From an uncultured Leucobacter sp. (GTDB taxonomy: Bacteria > Actinomycetota > Actinomycetes > Actinomycetales > Microbacteriaceae), in assembly GCA_945952575.1 (NCBI GenBank), contig CAMFIY010000165.1, positions 1-6,319 on the forward strand: DNA of 6,319 nt, given 5' to 3'. The translations under genes were made by a program, and so were the position numbers. The notes under the pieces are model-generated. The model was not told the DNA's origin. It did no database searches and was given only the letters and a program-made list of their open reading frames with translations. Shown in pieces: positions 1 to 6,177 of the stretch. The first letter of the stretch is position 1. Every line of letters starts with the position of its first letter.

Positions 1-1373
1 ATCTCACCCCGGTCTGCCTGGGCCTCCCCGGCTCACTCCCGGTCGTGAACGAGCAGGCCGTACGGCACTCGATCAGCCTGGGCCTCGCGCTCGGCTGCGA
101 GATCGCCGAGGTCTCCGGATTCGCGCGGAAGAACTACTTCTACCCCGATATGGCGAAGAACTACCAGATCTCGCAATACGACGATCCGATCGCCTTCGAC
201 GGCTCCGTCGAGATCGAGTTGGAGTCGGGGCGCGTCGTGCACGTGCCGATCGAGCGCGCGCACATGGAGGAGGATGCGGGCAAGCTGAACCATGTCGGCG
301 GATCCACCGGGCGCATCCAGGGCGCCGAGTACTCGCTGGTCGACTACAACCGTGCCGGGGTGCCCCTGGTCGAGATCGTGACCCGTCCCGTGTTCGGCGG
401 TGAAGCGGATACGCCGGAGATCGCGGCTGCCTACGTGGCGACCATCCGCGAGATCGTCGTGGCGCTCGGCATCTCGGATGCGCGGATGGAGCGAGGCAAC
501 CTGCGCTGCGATGCCAACGTCTCGCTGCGCCCGCGCGGCAACGAGGAGGCCGGGATGTCGGTGCTCGGCACGCGGACCGAGACCAAGAACGTGAACTCGC
601 TGCGATCGGTCGAGCGGGCCGTGCGCTTCGAGATCCAGCGACAGGCGCGGATCCTCGCCGACGGCGGCTCGATCACGCAGGAGACTCGGCACTGGCACGA
701 GGACACGGGGGAGACCTCGCCCGGGCGGCCGAAGAGCGATGCGGACGACTACCGCTACTTCCCCGAGCCCGATCTCGCGCCGATGACGCCGTCGCGCGAG
801 CTGGTCGAGGAACTGCGCGGCCGGCTTCCCGAGCACCCGACCGTGCGGCGTCGGCGCCTGCGCGAGGACTGGGCGTTCAGCGCGTTCGAGTTCCGCGACG
901 TGGTCAACGCCGGCCTGCTCGACACCATCGAGGCGACGGTCGCCGCGGGCGTGCCCGCGCAGACCGCGCGCAAGTGGTGGACGGGCGAGATCGCCCGTAT
1001 CGCGAACGAGCGCTCGTCGGTGCCGTCGGATCTCATCACACCGGCGCAGGTGGTCTCGGTCGTCGAGCTGGTCGATGCCGGCACGCTCAACGACAAGCTC
1101 GCCCGTCAGGTGATCCAGGGGATCATCGACGGTGAGGGCACCGCGTCCGAGATCGTCGAGCAGCGAGGTCTGGCGATCGTCTCGGACGACGGCGCGCTGA
1201 TCGAGGCCGTCGATGCCGCGCTCGCCGAGCAGCCCGACGTCTTGGCCAAGATCCGCGATGGCAAGGTGCAGGCCGCGGGGGCCGTGATCGGTGCGGTCAT
1301 GAAGGCCATGCGCGGACAGGCCGACGCCGCGCGGGTGCGCGAGCTGGTGCTCGAGCGCGCCGGCCAGGCCTAG
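1..1373 (+). CDS. gatB: Aspartyl/glutamyl-tRNA amidotransferase subunit B (partial, N-terminus cut off by window edge)
   Basis: GatB is the tRNA-binding kinase subunit of the cytoplasmic GatCAB complex. It activates the side chain of misacylated Glu-tRNA(Gln) or Asp-tRNA(Asn), so that ammonia released by GatA can convert it to Gln or Asn. The reading frame is open from base 3 and encodes 456 visible residues. Full-length GatB is usually 480-500 residues, so about 30-45 are missing; the GTG at 45 is internal. Seen in the sequence: the CLGLPGSLPVVN segment at the very start, the HMEEDAGK segment near base 265, ETKNVNS near 585, and YRYFPEPDL at 750-776. All are hallmarks of the GatB catalytic domain. 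The last ~150 residues form the GatB/YqeY tail domain, with the typical GKVQAAGAVIGAVMKAMRGQ ending. No frameshift is seen. gatC and gatA are expected upstream, outside the window. It converges on the regulator gene downstream. Confidence 0.97.
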   Translation, partial: LTPVCLGLPGSLPVVNEQAVRHSISLGLALGCEIAEVSGFARKNYFYPDMAKNYQISQYDDPIAFDGSVEIELESGRVVHVPIERAHMEEDAGKLNHVGGSTGRIQGAEYSLVDYNRAGVPLVEIVTRPVFGGEADTPEIAAAYVATIREIVVALGISDARMERGNLRCDANVSLRPRGNEEAGMSVLGTRTETKNVNSLRSVERAVRFEIQRQARILADGGSITQETRHWHEDTGETSPGRPKSDADDYRYFPEPDLAPMTPSRELVEELRGRLPEHPTVRRRRLREDWAFSAFEFRDVVNAGLLDTIEATVAAGVPAQTARKWWTGEIARIANERSSVPSDLITPAQVVSVVELVDAGTLNDKLARQVIQGIIDGEGTASEIVEQRGLAIVSDDGALIEAVDAALAEQPDVLAKIRDGKVQAAGAVIGAVMKAMRGQADAARVRELVLERAGQA

Positions 1374-1390
1374 CGGGCTCCGCGTCCTTC

Positions 1391-1427
1391 GGGGCGGGCC
1401 TGCTGATCCGTCCAGCCGGCCCGCACC
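1391..1427. terminator. G/C-rich hairpin between convergent genes, probable two-way terminator
   Basis: The two arms pair around a 7-base loop (1406-1412). Pairs are 1391-1392 with 1426-1427, 1394-1400 with 1418-1424 (GCGGGCC/GGCCCGC), and 1402-1405 with 1413-1416 (GCTG/CAGC). That is 13 base pairs with two single mismatches. It fills almost the whole gap between the gatB stop (1371-1373) and the regulator stop (1428-1430). There is no T-run on either side, as is common for high-GC actinobacterial terminators. The structure is seen directly; the terminator role is inferred from position. Confidence 0.6.
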
Positions 1428-2045
1428 TCAGGACTCGCCGATCGAGCCGACGGGCGGCCGCGCCCCGCGCTTGCGCGGCCGCTGGTGTCCGGGAAGATGG
1501 GCCTGCTCGCCGTCGTGATCGAAGATCGTCAGGAGCTCCGCGGGGCCACCGTGGGCGTCGAGGCGATGCGGGGTCATCGTCGGGAACTCGACGGCCTGTC
1601 CGGGGTGCACGAGTATCGTCCTCGTCCCGAGTTGCAGGCGCACGATGCCGCTGAGCACCGTGAACCATTCGTACCCGGGATGCACTCGCGGCTCGCCGAC
1701 ATCCCGAGCCTCGACGATGCGCATCTTCGCGATGGTCACCCCGCGTCGATCGCGCTCTCGCGAGAGCAGCCAGAACGTCGTGCCGCCTGCGGACTCCGGT
1801 TCGGGGCGGATCACCACGTCCTCGTCTCCCTCCGGCTCGACGAGCTGATCGAGCGAGGTGCCGAGCGCCTTCGCGATGGCGACGAGCTGCTCCAGCGAGA
1901 TTCGCTGCCGCCCGGTTTCGATGCGGCTGAGCGTCGACGGTGAGAGATAGCAGCGGGCCGCAAGCGTATCGAGCGTCCAACCCCGGGCTGAACGCAGTCC
2001 GCGGATGCGCTGTCTGACGATCGATTCCGTATCTTCTTGCGTCAT
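1428..2045 (-). CDS. XRE-family helix-turn-helix transcriptional regulator with C-terminal cupin domain
   Basis: This is a 205-residue predicted DNA-binding repressor or activator. Residues ~8-68 form a lambda-repressor-like HTH with the XRE recognition pattern SPSTLSRIETGRQ (35-47), followed by LEQLVAIAKALG. Residues ~90-175 form a single cupin barrel: HPGYEWFTVLSG (122-133) matches cupin motif 1 and PGQAVEFPTMTPH (148-160) matches motif 2. H122, E126 and H160 remain as possible metal ligands, so the domain may bind a metal or a small molecule. A basic tail rich in R, K, P and G follows (~183-205). The start is the ATG at 2043-2045, just before the HTH; the frame stays open to 2426, but that part lies inside the divergent gene. 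A TACAAT box sits 7 bases before the ATG, suggesting leaderless translation. The divergent methyltransferase-oxidoreductase is its likely target. The ligand is unknown. Confidence 0.9.
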   Translation of the reverse strand: MTQEDTESIVRQRIRGLRSARGWTLDTLAARCYLSPSTLSRIETGRQRISLEQLVAIAKALGTSLDQLVEPEGDEDVVIRPEPESAGGTTFWLLSRERDRRGVTIAKMRIVEARDVGEPRVHPGYEWFTVLSGIVRLQLGTRTILVHPGQAVEFPTMTPHRLDAHGGPAELLTIFDHDGEQAHLPGHQRPRKRGARPPVGSIGES

Positions 2046-2053
2046 GTGCAAGA
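2035..2053. promoter_or_regulatory. Inverted repeat, candidate operator of the XRE/cupin regulator
   Basis: A perfect 6-base inverted repeat, TCTTGC-N7-GCAAGA (2035-2040 and 2048-2053), is centred on the start codon of the regulator gene and touches its putative -10 box. Protein bound here would block transcription start of the regulator, and it lies about 40-60 bases upstream of the divergent enzyme's start. The repeat is seen in the sequence. Its use as the regulator's own binding site is inferred from position; a 6-base match could arise by chance. Confidence 0.4.
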
Positions 2054-2058
2054 TTGTA
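2053..2058 (-). promoter_or_regulatory. Probable -10 box of the XRE/cupin regulator gene
   Basis: Read on the minus strand, 2058-2053 is TACAAT, one base from the TATAAT consensus. It is followed by seven bases and then the ATG at 2045. Transcription would start at or next to the A of the ATG, giving a leaderless mRNA. No convincing -35 box is seen at 16-19 bases. It lies in the AT-richer stretch 2041-2090. Confidence 0.5.
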
Positions 2059-2080
2059 TGAGAAATTCGAAAACTGCGGA

Positions 2081-2086
2081 TAGCTT
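2081..2086 (+). promoter_or_regulatory. Possible -10 box of the methyltransferase-oxidoreductase gene
   Basis: TAGCTT fits the loose actinobacterial TANNNT -10 pattern. It is followed by exactly seven bases and then the ATG at 2094. This is the same geometry as the divergent promoter and again implies a leaderless mRNA, because no Shine-Dalgarno precedes the ATG. No good -35 box is visible, so the call is tentative. Confidence 0.3.
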
Positions 2087-2093
2087 CGTCAGC

Positions 2094-3929
2094 ATGACGC
2101 AGAGACACCACGAACACGAACCGCACTGTGAACACGAGCGGAATCCCTGGCGCGAACCGGAGGAGGCGCTCGTCACGCGGCTGGAACGCGAGGCGCGACT
2201 CGGGGCGGCACTGCGGGCCACGGTACTGGAGGAGGTCGCGCGTGCGTTGGACGCTCCGCCTCGGGTGATCCTCGAACTCGGGTCGGGGATCGGAGCCGAT
2301 ACGGCGGCGCTCGCGGAGCGCTTCCCCTCGGCCCGGGTGCACGCGTTCGACGTCTCCGCGGAGCTGCTGGATCGGGTGGCCTCCACCGCCCGCAACGCGG
2401 GCGTCGCGGCCAGGGTCGAGACGCATCGCCTCGATCTGAACCGGGACTGGGCGGCAGCGATCCCCGGAGAAGCCGATCTCATCTGGGCGTCGTCATCGCT
2501 GCACCACCTCGAGGACCCGGCGCGAGCTCTGCGGCGGGCATTCGCCTCGCTCCGTGCCGGCGGGGCGCTCGTCCTGATCGAGCCGAAGGGCGGTGTCAGC
2601 GTCGAGTTCGGGGAGTCCGAGGTCGGCGCAGCCCGACTCGCGGAGCGGCTGGAGGAGGGGCTGTCGATGCCGATCGAGTATGCGGCCATCGAGTGGTCGA
2701 AGCTGCTCGCCGAGGCGGGCTTCGTCCTCGCGGCACGACGCGAGCACGGCTTCGTCGTCCGAGGAGATGCGGGAAACGGCGGTGCGCACCTGGAGTCGCA
2801 ATTCAGATCGGTGCGCGACCGCATCGTCACCGATCTCCCCCGTGCGGAGGCTGAGCTGCTCGACGCGGTGATCGAGGCGCTTCCCACGGGACGCTCGGGC
2901 GTCTCGACCGGTTCGACCCTGGAGATGCTGATAGCGGTGCGCCCTGCCGCCGGAGAGGGGCGCGCGACCCTCGAGCTCGATGAGCGGATCGATGTCGACG
3001 TGGCCGTGCTGGGCGGTGGAGCGGCGGGCCTGGCCGCCTCGGTCGCGCTGGCGCGCTCGCGTCGCAGGGTCGTGGTGATCGACGCCGGAGCGCCGCGAAA
3101 CGCCGCCGCCGCGGGCGCGCACAACCTGCTGGGACAGGAGGGAGTGTCGCCGCTCGAGCTCCTCGCCCGAGGACGGCGGGAAGCCGAGTCGTACGGAGTG
3201 AGGATCCTTCCGGGGCTGGTGACGGCCGTCACGGGGCAGATCGATGCGTTCACGGTGGATTCGGCCGACGGCGTCCCTCGCGTGCACGCCCGGAGGATCG
3301 TTCTCGCCGGCGGCCTGGAGGACGACCTGCCGGAGATTCCGGGGGTCGCGGCGGGGTGGGGGCACTCGGTGCTCCACTGCCCCTTCTGCCACGGCTGGGA
3401 GGTGCGCGACCAGCGGATCGCAGTGCTCGGCCGAGGCGAGGTCCCGATCCACCAGGCGATGCTGTTCAGCCGACTCAGCGATCAGGTGACCGTGTTCCTG
3501 CATGAGGCGCCCGATCCCTCCGAGGAGCAGTGGGAGCGGCTGACCGCCCTCGGAGTCCCCGTCGTGCGCCCGCGGGTCGAGCGGCTCGTCATGGAGGGTG
3601 CGCAGGTGCGCGGAGTCGAGATCGAGGGCGGGCGGGTGTTCGAAGCCGACGCCGCGGTCGTCGTGCCGAGATTCATCGCGCGCACCGAGATCTACGAGTC
3701 CCTCGGCGGGCGAGCGGAACGCGATGCGCTCGGGAGCCGCATCCCGGTGGAACCCTCGGGGGCCACGGGAATCCCCGGGGTGTGGGCGGCGGGCAACGCG
3801 AGCAATCCGATGGCGATGGTCATGGCTGCGGCGGCATCCGGGGTCGCCGTCGGTGCCGCGGTGCACGGGGATCTCGCGCTGGCGGATCTCGAGCGCGCGA
3901 TGCGGGCGCGGCGCGGCGCAGTCGAGTGA
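2094..3929 (+). CDS. Fusion protein: class I SAM-dependent methyltransferase + thioredoxin-reductase-like NAD(P)/FAD-dependent oxidoreductase
   Basis: This is a 611-residue predicted soluble enzyme with two catalytic domains. Residues ~1-20 form a His/Glu-rich tip (HHEHEPHCEHE, 5-15). Residues ~30-280 are a class I methyltransferase: SAM motif I ELGSGIGAD (61-69), acidic D86 after strand 2, and DLIWASSSLHHLEDP (128-142). A linker (~265-297) leads to a thioredoxin-reductase-like domain (~298-600). That domain has the FAD motif GGGAAG (307-312), the redox pair CPFC followed by HGWE (429-436), a second dinucleotide motif GRGEVP (446-451), and the FAD-contacting GVWAAGNASNP (562-572). Both domains look complete. 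CPxCHGxE resembles the GliT/HlmI type of dithiol oxidase more than classical TrxB (CATC). The start at ATG 2094 is chosen because it follows a possible -10 box by seven bases. In-frame TTG 2037 and ATG 2058 would add 19 or 12 residues and overlap the regulator's promoter or gene. The substrate is unknown; thiol oxidation plus methylation is inference. Confidence 0.9.
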   Translation: MTQRHHEHEPHCEHERNPWREPEEALVTRLEREARLGAALRATVLEEVARALDAPPRVILELGSGIGADTAALAERFPSARVHAFDVSAELLDRVASTARNAGVAARVETHRLDLNRDWAAAIPGEADLIWASSSLHHLEDPARALRRAFASLRAGGALVLIEPKGGVSVEFGESEVGAARLAERLEEGLSMPIEYAAIEWSKLLAEAGFVLAARREHGFVVRGDAGNGGAHLESQFRSVRDRIVTDLPRAEAELLDAVIEALPTGRSGVSTGSTLEMLIAVRPAAGEGRATLELDERIDVDVAVLGGGAAGLAASVALARSRRRVVVIDAGAPRNAAAAGAHNLLGQEGVSPLELLARGRREAESYGVRILPGLVTAVTGQIDAFTVDSADGVPRVHARRIVLAGGLEDDLPEIPGVAAGWGHSVLHCPFCHGWEVRDQRIAVLGRGEVPIHQAMLFSRLSDQVTVFLHEAPDPSEEQWERLTALGVPVVRPRVERLVMEGAQVRGVEIEGGRVFEADAAVVVPRFIARTEIYESLGGRAERDALGSRIPVEPSGATGIPGVWAAGNASNPMAMVMAAAASGVAVGAAVHGDLALADLERAMRARRGAVE

Positions 3930-3982
3930 GTGACGGGCAGCTGCGGGATCGCCGGCTTCGCTCGGCATGTCCGCGGTCTGTG

Positions 3983-3988
3983 ATTCGA
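3983..3988 (+). promoter_or_regulatory. Possible -10 box of dinB
   Basis: TTCGAT ends seven bases before the GTG at 3996, the same spacing as in the two upstream promoters. An AGGAG at 3990-3994 lies only one base before the GTG, too close for a normal ribosome binding site, so leaderless initiation is the more likely reading. No LexA-type GAAC-N4-GTTC box was found between 3930 and 4030. The match to the -10 consensus is weak. Confidence 0.25.
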
Positions 3989-3995
3989 TAGGAGT

Positions 3996-5261
3996 GTGAG
4001 CGGACGAACAGGATCCACACCCGGGTCGGACCCGGAGGACGGGCGGGACGAGGCCTCGATCCTGCACGTCGACATGGACTCGTTCTTCGTCTCGGTCGAG
4101 CTGCTGGATCAGCCGGGCCTCCGCGGCAGACCGACCGCGGTCGCGCACGACACGAGCCGTTCCGTCGTGTCGAGTGCGAGCTATGAGGCGAGGCGCTTCG
4201 GCGTTCGATCGGCGATGCCCGTCGCTCGCGCGAAGCAGCTGTGCCCGCAACTCTTCCTCATCGATCCGCATTTCGACAAGTATCGCGCCGCCTCACGCGA
4301 GGTCATGGGCATTTTCCACGAGTTCACCCCGCTGGTCGAGCCGCTGAGCATTGACGAGGCGTTCCTGGACGTGGCGGGCACGACCCGGCTCTTCGGGCCG
4401 CCGGTCGAGATCGCGCGCCAGCTCCGGGCGCGCGTGCGCGACCGGACGGGCTTGCCGGCCTCGGTGGGCCTCGCGAGCACGAAGCACGTCGCCAAACTCG
4501 CCTCTCAGCGGGCCAAGCCCGACGGCATGCTCGAGATCCCGCCGGGCAGCACGCTCGACTTCCTGCACCCGCTTCCCGTCGAGGCCATCTGGGGCGTCGG
4601 AGAAGCGACCGCGAAGGCGCTGCACGGACGGGCGATCCACACGGTCGGCGACATCGCCGCGGAGCCGCTCGAGAGCCTGCGTCGCATCGTGGGCGGGGCC
4701 GGAGCCGATCGCCTGCACGCGCTCGCGAACGGCAGAGATGCCCGACGCGTCGAGATCGAGCGCGTCGAGAAGAGCATCGGGCACGAGGAGACCTTCGCGG
4801 TCGACCAGACGGACCGCTCCCTTCTCAAGCGCGAGCTGCTGCGGCTCGCCACCCGCACCGCGGAGCGGCTGCGCGCCCACGAACTCGACGCTCGCACGAT
4901 CGCGATCAAGGTGCGCTACGACGACTTCCAGACCGTGAGTCGATCCCGCACGCTCAGCGAGGCGACGAACGCGACGCAGCGCATATATCTGACCGCCGTC
5001 GAGCTCTTCGACGGACTCGGATCCGGCCCTGGCGGGGGCCCGGTGCATCCCGTGCGGCTCATTGGCGTGCGAACGGAGCAGCTCATCCCGGCCGGGAGCG
5101 ATCCGGCGGCGCTCTGGAGCGATGACGAGGGCTGGAGGGCGATCGATCAGGCCGTCGACCGGGTCACGGGCCGCTTCGGTCGCGAGGGGCTGACGTCGGC
5201 GCGTCTGCTGGCGCCGCGCAAGGATGTGGTGGATCCGCGCTCGCTCGAGCCGCCCGTCTGA
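3996..5261 (+). CDS. dinB: DNA polymerase IV (Y-family translesion polymerase)
   Basis: This is a 421-residue error-prone polymerase that copies past damaged template bases. Seen in order: HVDMDSFF (24-31), with catalytic D26 and steric-gate F31, which excludes ribonucleotides; SYEARRFGVRSAMP (62-75); and LSIDEAFLDV (117-126), with catalytic D120 and E121. Next come a helix-hairpin-helix thumb around AIWGVGEATAKAL (197-209) and the little-finger domain from KSIGHEETF (259-267) to ~405. Length is typical. The GTG at 3996 is the only possible start, because an in-frame TGA lies at 3981 and no other start codon precedes the catalytic motif. It leaves an 18-20 residue polar tail ahead of the core. 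Near the C-terminus, where many DinB proteins carry a QLxLF/QLxLW beta-clamp peptide, this one has DPAALW (369-374), without the Gln. The upstream gene ends 66 bases away. No SOS box is seen. Confidence 0.96.
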   Translation: MSGRTGSTPGSDPEDGRDEASILHVDMDSFFVSVELLDQPGLRGRPTAVAHDTSRSVVSSASYEARRFGVRSAMPVARAKQLCPQLFLIDPHFDKYRAASREVMGIFHEFTPLVEPLSIDEAFLDVAGTTRLFGPPVEIARQLRARVRDRTGLPASVGLASTKHVAKLASQRAKPDGMLEIPPGSTLDFLHPLPVEAIWGVGEATAKALHGRAIHTVGDIAAEPLESLRRIVGGAGADRLHALANGRDARRVEIERVEKSIGHEETFAVDQTDRSLLKRELLRLATRTAERLRAHELDARTIAIKVRYDDFQTVSRSRTLSEATNATQRIYLTAVELFDGLGSGPGGGPVHPVRLIGVRTEQLIPAGSDPAALWSDDEGWRAIDQAVDRVTGRFGREGLTSARLLAPRKDVVDPRSLEPPV

Positions 5262-5317
5262 CGCAGTTCGTGTCGGCCGGGATGGTGCCGGCAGAGGCCG
5301 TGATCCCAGGCATCGAG

Positions 5318-5884
5318 CTAGGCGCCCGGGGCCATCCGCAGCAGTGAATCGATGATGGCCGCGAGCCAGTCGTAGACGAGCAGCGTGCCGCGTGTCTCCT
5401 CGTCGGCGGAGAGGCGTGCGTGGTCGGGCTCGTGCTCGAGACCCAGGCGGGCGGCGATCGCCAGACGCAGCGAGGTCAGCGTTCGCACCCAGGCGGGCAG
5501 CGACGCCTCGGTCACCTCGACCTCGACCGGCGACGGCTCCGCGTCCGGGCCGGGGATCGAACCGAGTCCGAGCGCCCCGCTGACGTCGAGCGCGTCCTGC
5601 AGCTTGCGGTTGAGGAGGCCCTGCTCGGTCACGCGCCGGAACTGCGAAGACTCCTGGGTCCCCTCGTACGCGTCCGGGAAGAGACGGGCCAGCGCGGGAT
5701 CGTCGGGCGGCGCATCCGAGCCGCCGATCTCGAGACTCGCGAACAGCGGATCCGGATCCAATGCGGTACCGCTATGACTGCGGAGCAGCTCGATCAGCTG
5801 CCCGACCAGCTGATCGAGGAGATGGGCCTCGTCGAAATCGAGCCGGAGCCGCAGACCGCCGCTCGGCAGCGGCATCAGTCTCAT
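5318..5884 (-). CDS. DUF2017 family protein
   Basis: This is a 188-residue cytoplasmic protein of unknown function. It has no signal peptide or membrane segment. Family-like features are the N-terminal amphipathic DEAHLLDQLVGQLIELL (18-34), the acidic/aromatic segment DPALARLFPDAY (62-73), FRRVTEQGLL (82-91), and a C-terminal helical part with LTSLRLAIAARLGLE (136-150) and YDWLAAIIDSLL (171-182). The middle (107-125) is Pro/Glu/Asp-rich and probably a flexible linker. The start is the ATG at 5882-5884, whose last bases overlap the clpS stop as ATGA, so translation is probably coupled. DUF2017 is mostly found directly after clpS in actinobacteria. That suggests a job connected with Clp proteolysis, but no catalytic motif is seen and the role remains unknown. 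It converges on dinB with a 56-base gap. Confidence 0.88.
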   Translation of the reverse strand: MRLMPLPSGGLRLRLDFDEAHLLDQLVGQLIELLRSHSGTALDPDPLFASLEIGGSDAPPDDPALARLFPDAYEGTQESSQFRRVTEQGLLNRKLQDALDVSGALGLGSIPGPDAEPSPVEVEVTEASLPAWVRTLTSLRLAIAARLGLEHEPDHARLSADEETRGTLLVYDWLAAIIDSLLRMAPGA

Positions 5885-6177
5885 GCGGAGCCCGCCTGAC
5901 GCACCGTGGCCCACAGCCCGTAGCCGTGCAGCGCCTCGACGTGCAGCTCCATGGCCTCGCGCGCGCCCTCGGCGACGACCGCGCTGCCCGACTCGTGCAC
6001 CTGCAGCATGAGGCGCTCGGCGTGCTCGCGCTCGAAGCCGAAGTGGCTCTGGAACACATACGTCACGTACGACATGAGATTCACCGGGTCGTCCCACACC
6101 ACTGTCTGCCAGGGGTGGTCGGGGAGGACGCGCTGATCCTGATCCTCGCTCTGCTCCGTGTGCGTCCCTGCCATCAT
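5881..6177 (-). CDS. clpS: ATP-dependent Clp protease adaptor protein ClpS
   Basis: This 98-residue adaptor delivers proteins with N-degron (bulky N-terminal) residues to the Clp unfoldase, ClpC1 or ClpA type, for degradation by ClpP. A polar, probably disordered N-terminal tail (1-20) is typical and in homologues enters the unfoldase. The folded core begins at WQTVVWDDPVNLMSYV (23-38). D29, D30 and H61 line up with the residues that hold the substrate's N-terminal amine in E. coli ClpS. The core continues with LMLQVHESGSAVVAEGAREA (57-76) and ends in LHGYGLWATV (83-92), the usual actinobacterial form. The start is the ATG at 6175-6177, which overlaps the preceding metallopeptidase stop as ATGA. 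A GTG at 6183 and a second ATG at 6174 are possible alternatives and change only the first few residues. It is the middle gene of a three-gene coupled operon. Confidence 0.96.
   Translation of the reverse strand: MMAGTHTEQSEDQDQRVLPDHPWQTVVWDDPVNLMSYVTYVFQSHFGFEREHAERLMLQVHESGSAVVAEGAREAMELHVEALHGYGLWATVRQAGSA

Noticed and set aside
45..47. GTG as the true start of gatB
   Set aside because: The frame is open upstream to the window edge and encodes the conserved CLGLPG segment, so the gene starts outside the window.
2046..2426. Upstream in-frame extension of the XRE/cupin regulator
   Set aside because: The added 127 residues lie opposite the methyltransferase domain and match nothing in XRE/cupin proteins. 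The ATG at 2045 gives the usual N-terminus just ahead of the HTH.
2042..3253. Minus-strand open frame of about 400 codons opposite the methyltransferase part
   Set aside because: The translation is dominated by Ser, Arg, Ala and Thr, typical of a shadow frame. No motif is seen and it conflicts with the well-supported plus-strand gene.
3930..3995. SOS (LexA) box or terminator upstream of dinB
   Set aside because: No GAAC-N4-GTTC pair is present, and the only hairpin (GCCG 3951-3954 with CGGC 3963-3966) has four pairs.
2493..4271. Very long open frame on the minus strand opposite the fusion gene and the start of dinB
   Set aside because: Long antisense frames are expected in high-GC DNA. Its translation is low-complexity, rich in R, H, D and P, with no recognisable domain, while the plus strand carries clear motifs in both genes.
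5276..5292. Hairpin between dinB and the DUF2017 gene (GCCGG-N7-CCGGC)
   Set aside because: Only five pairs, no extension and no T-run. It is too weak to call a terminator, although the convergent position would suit one.
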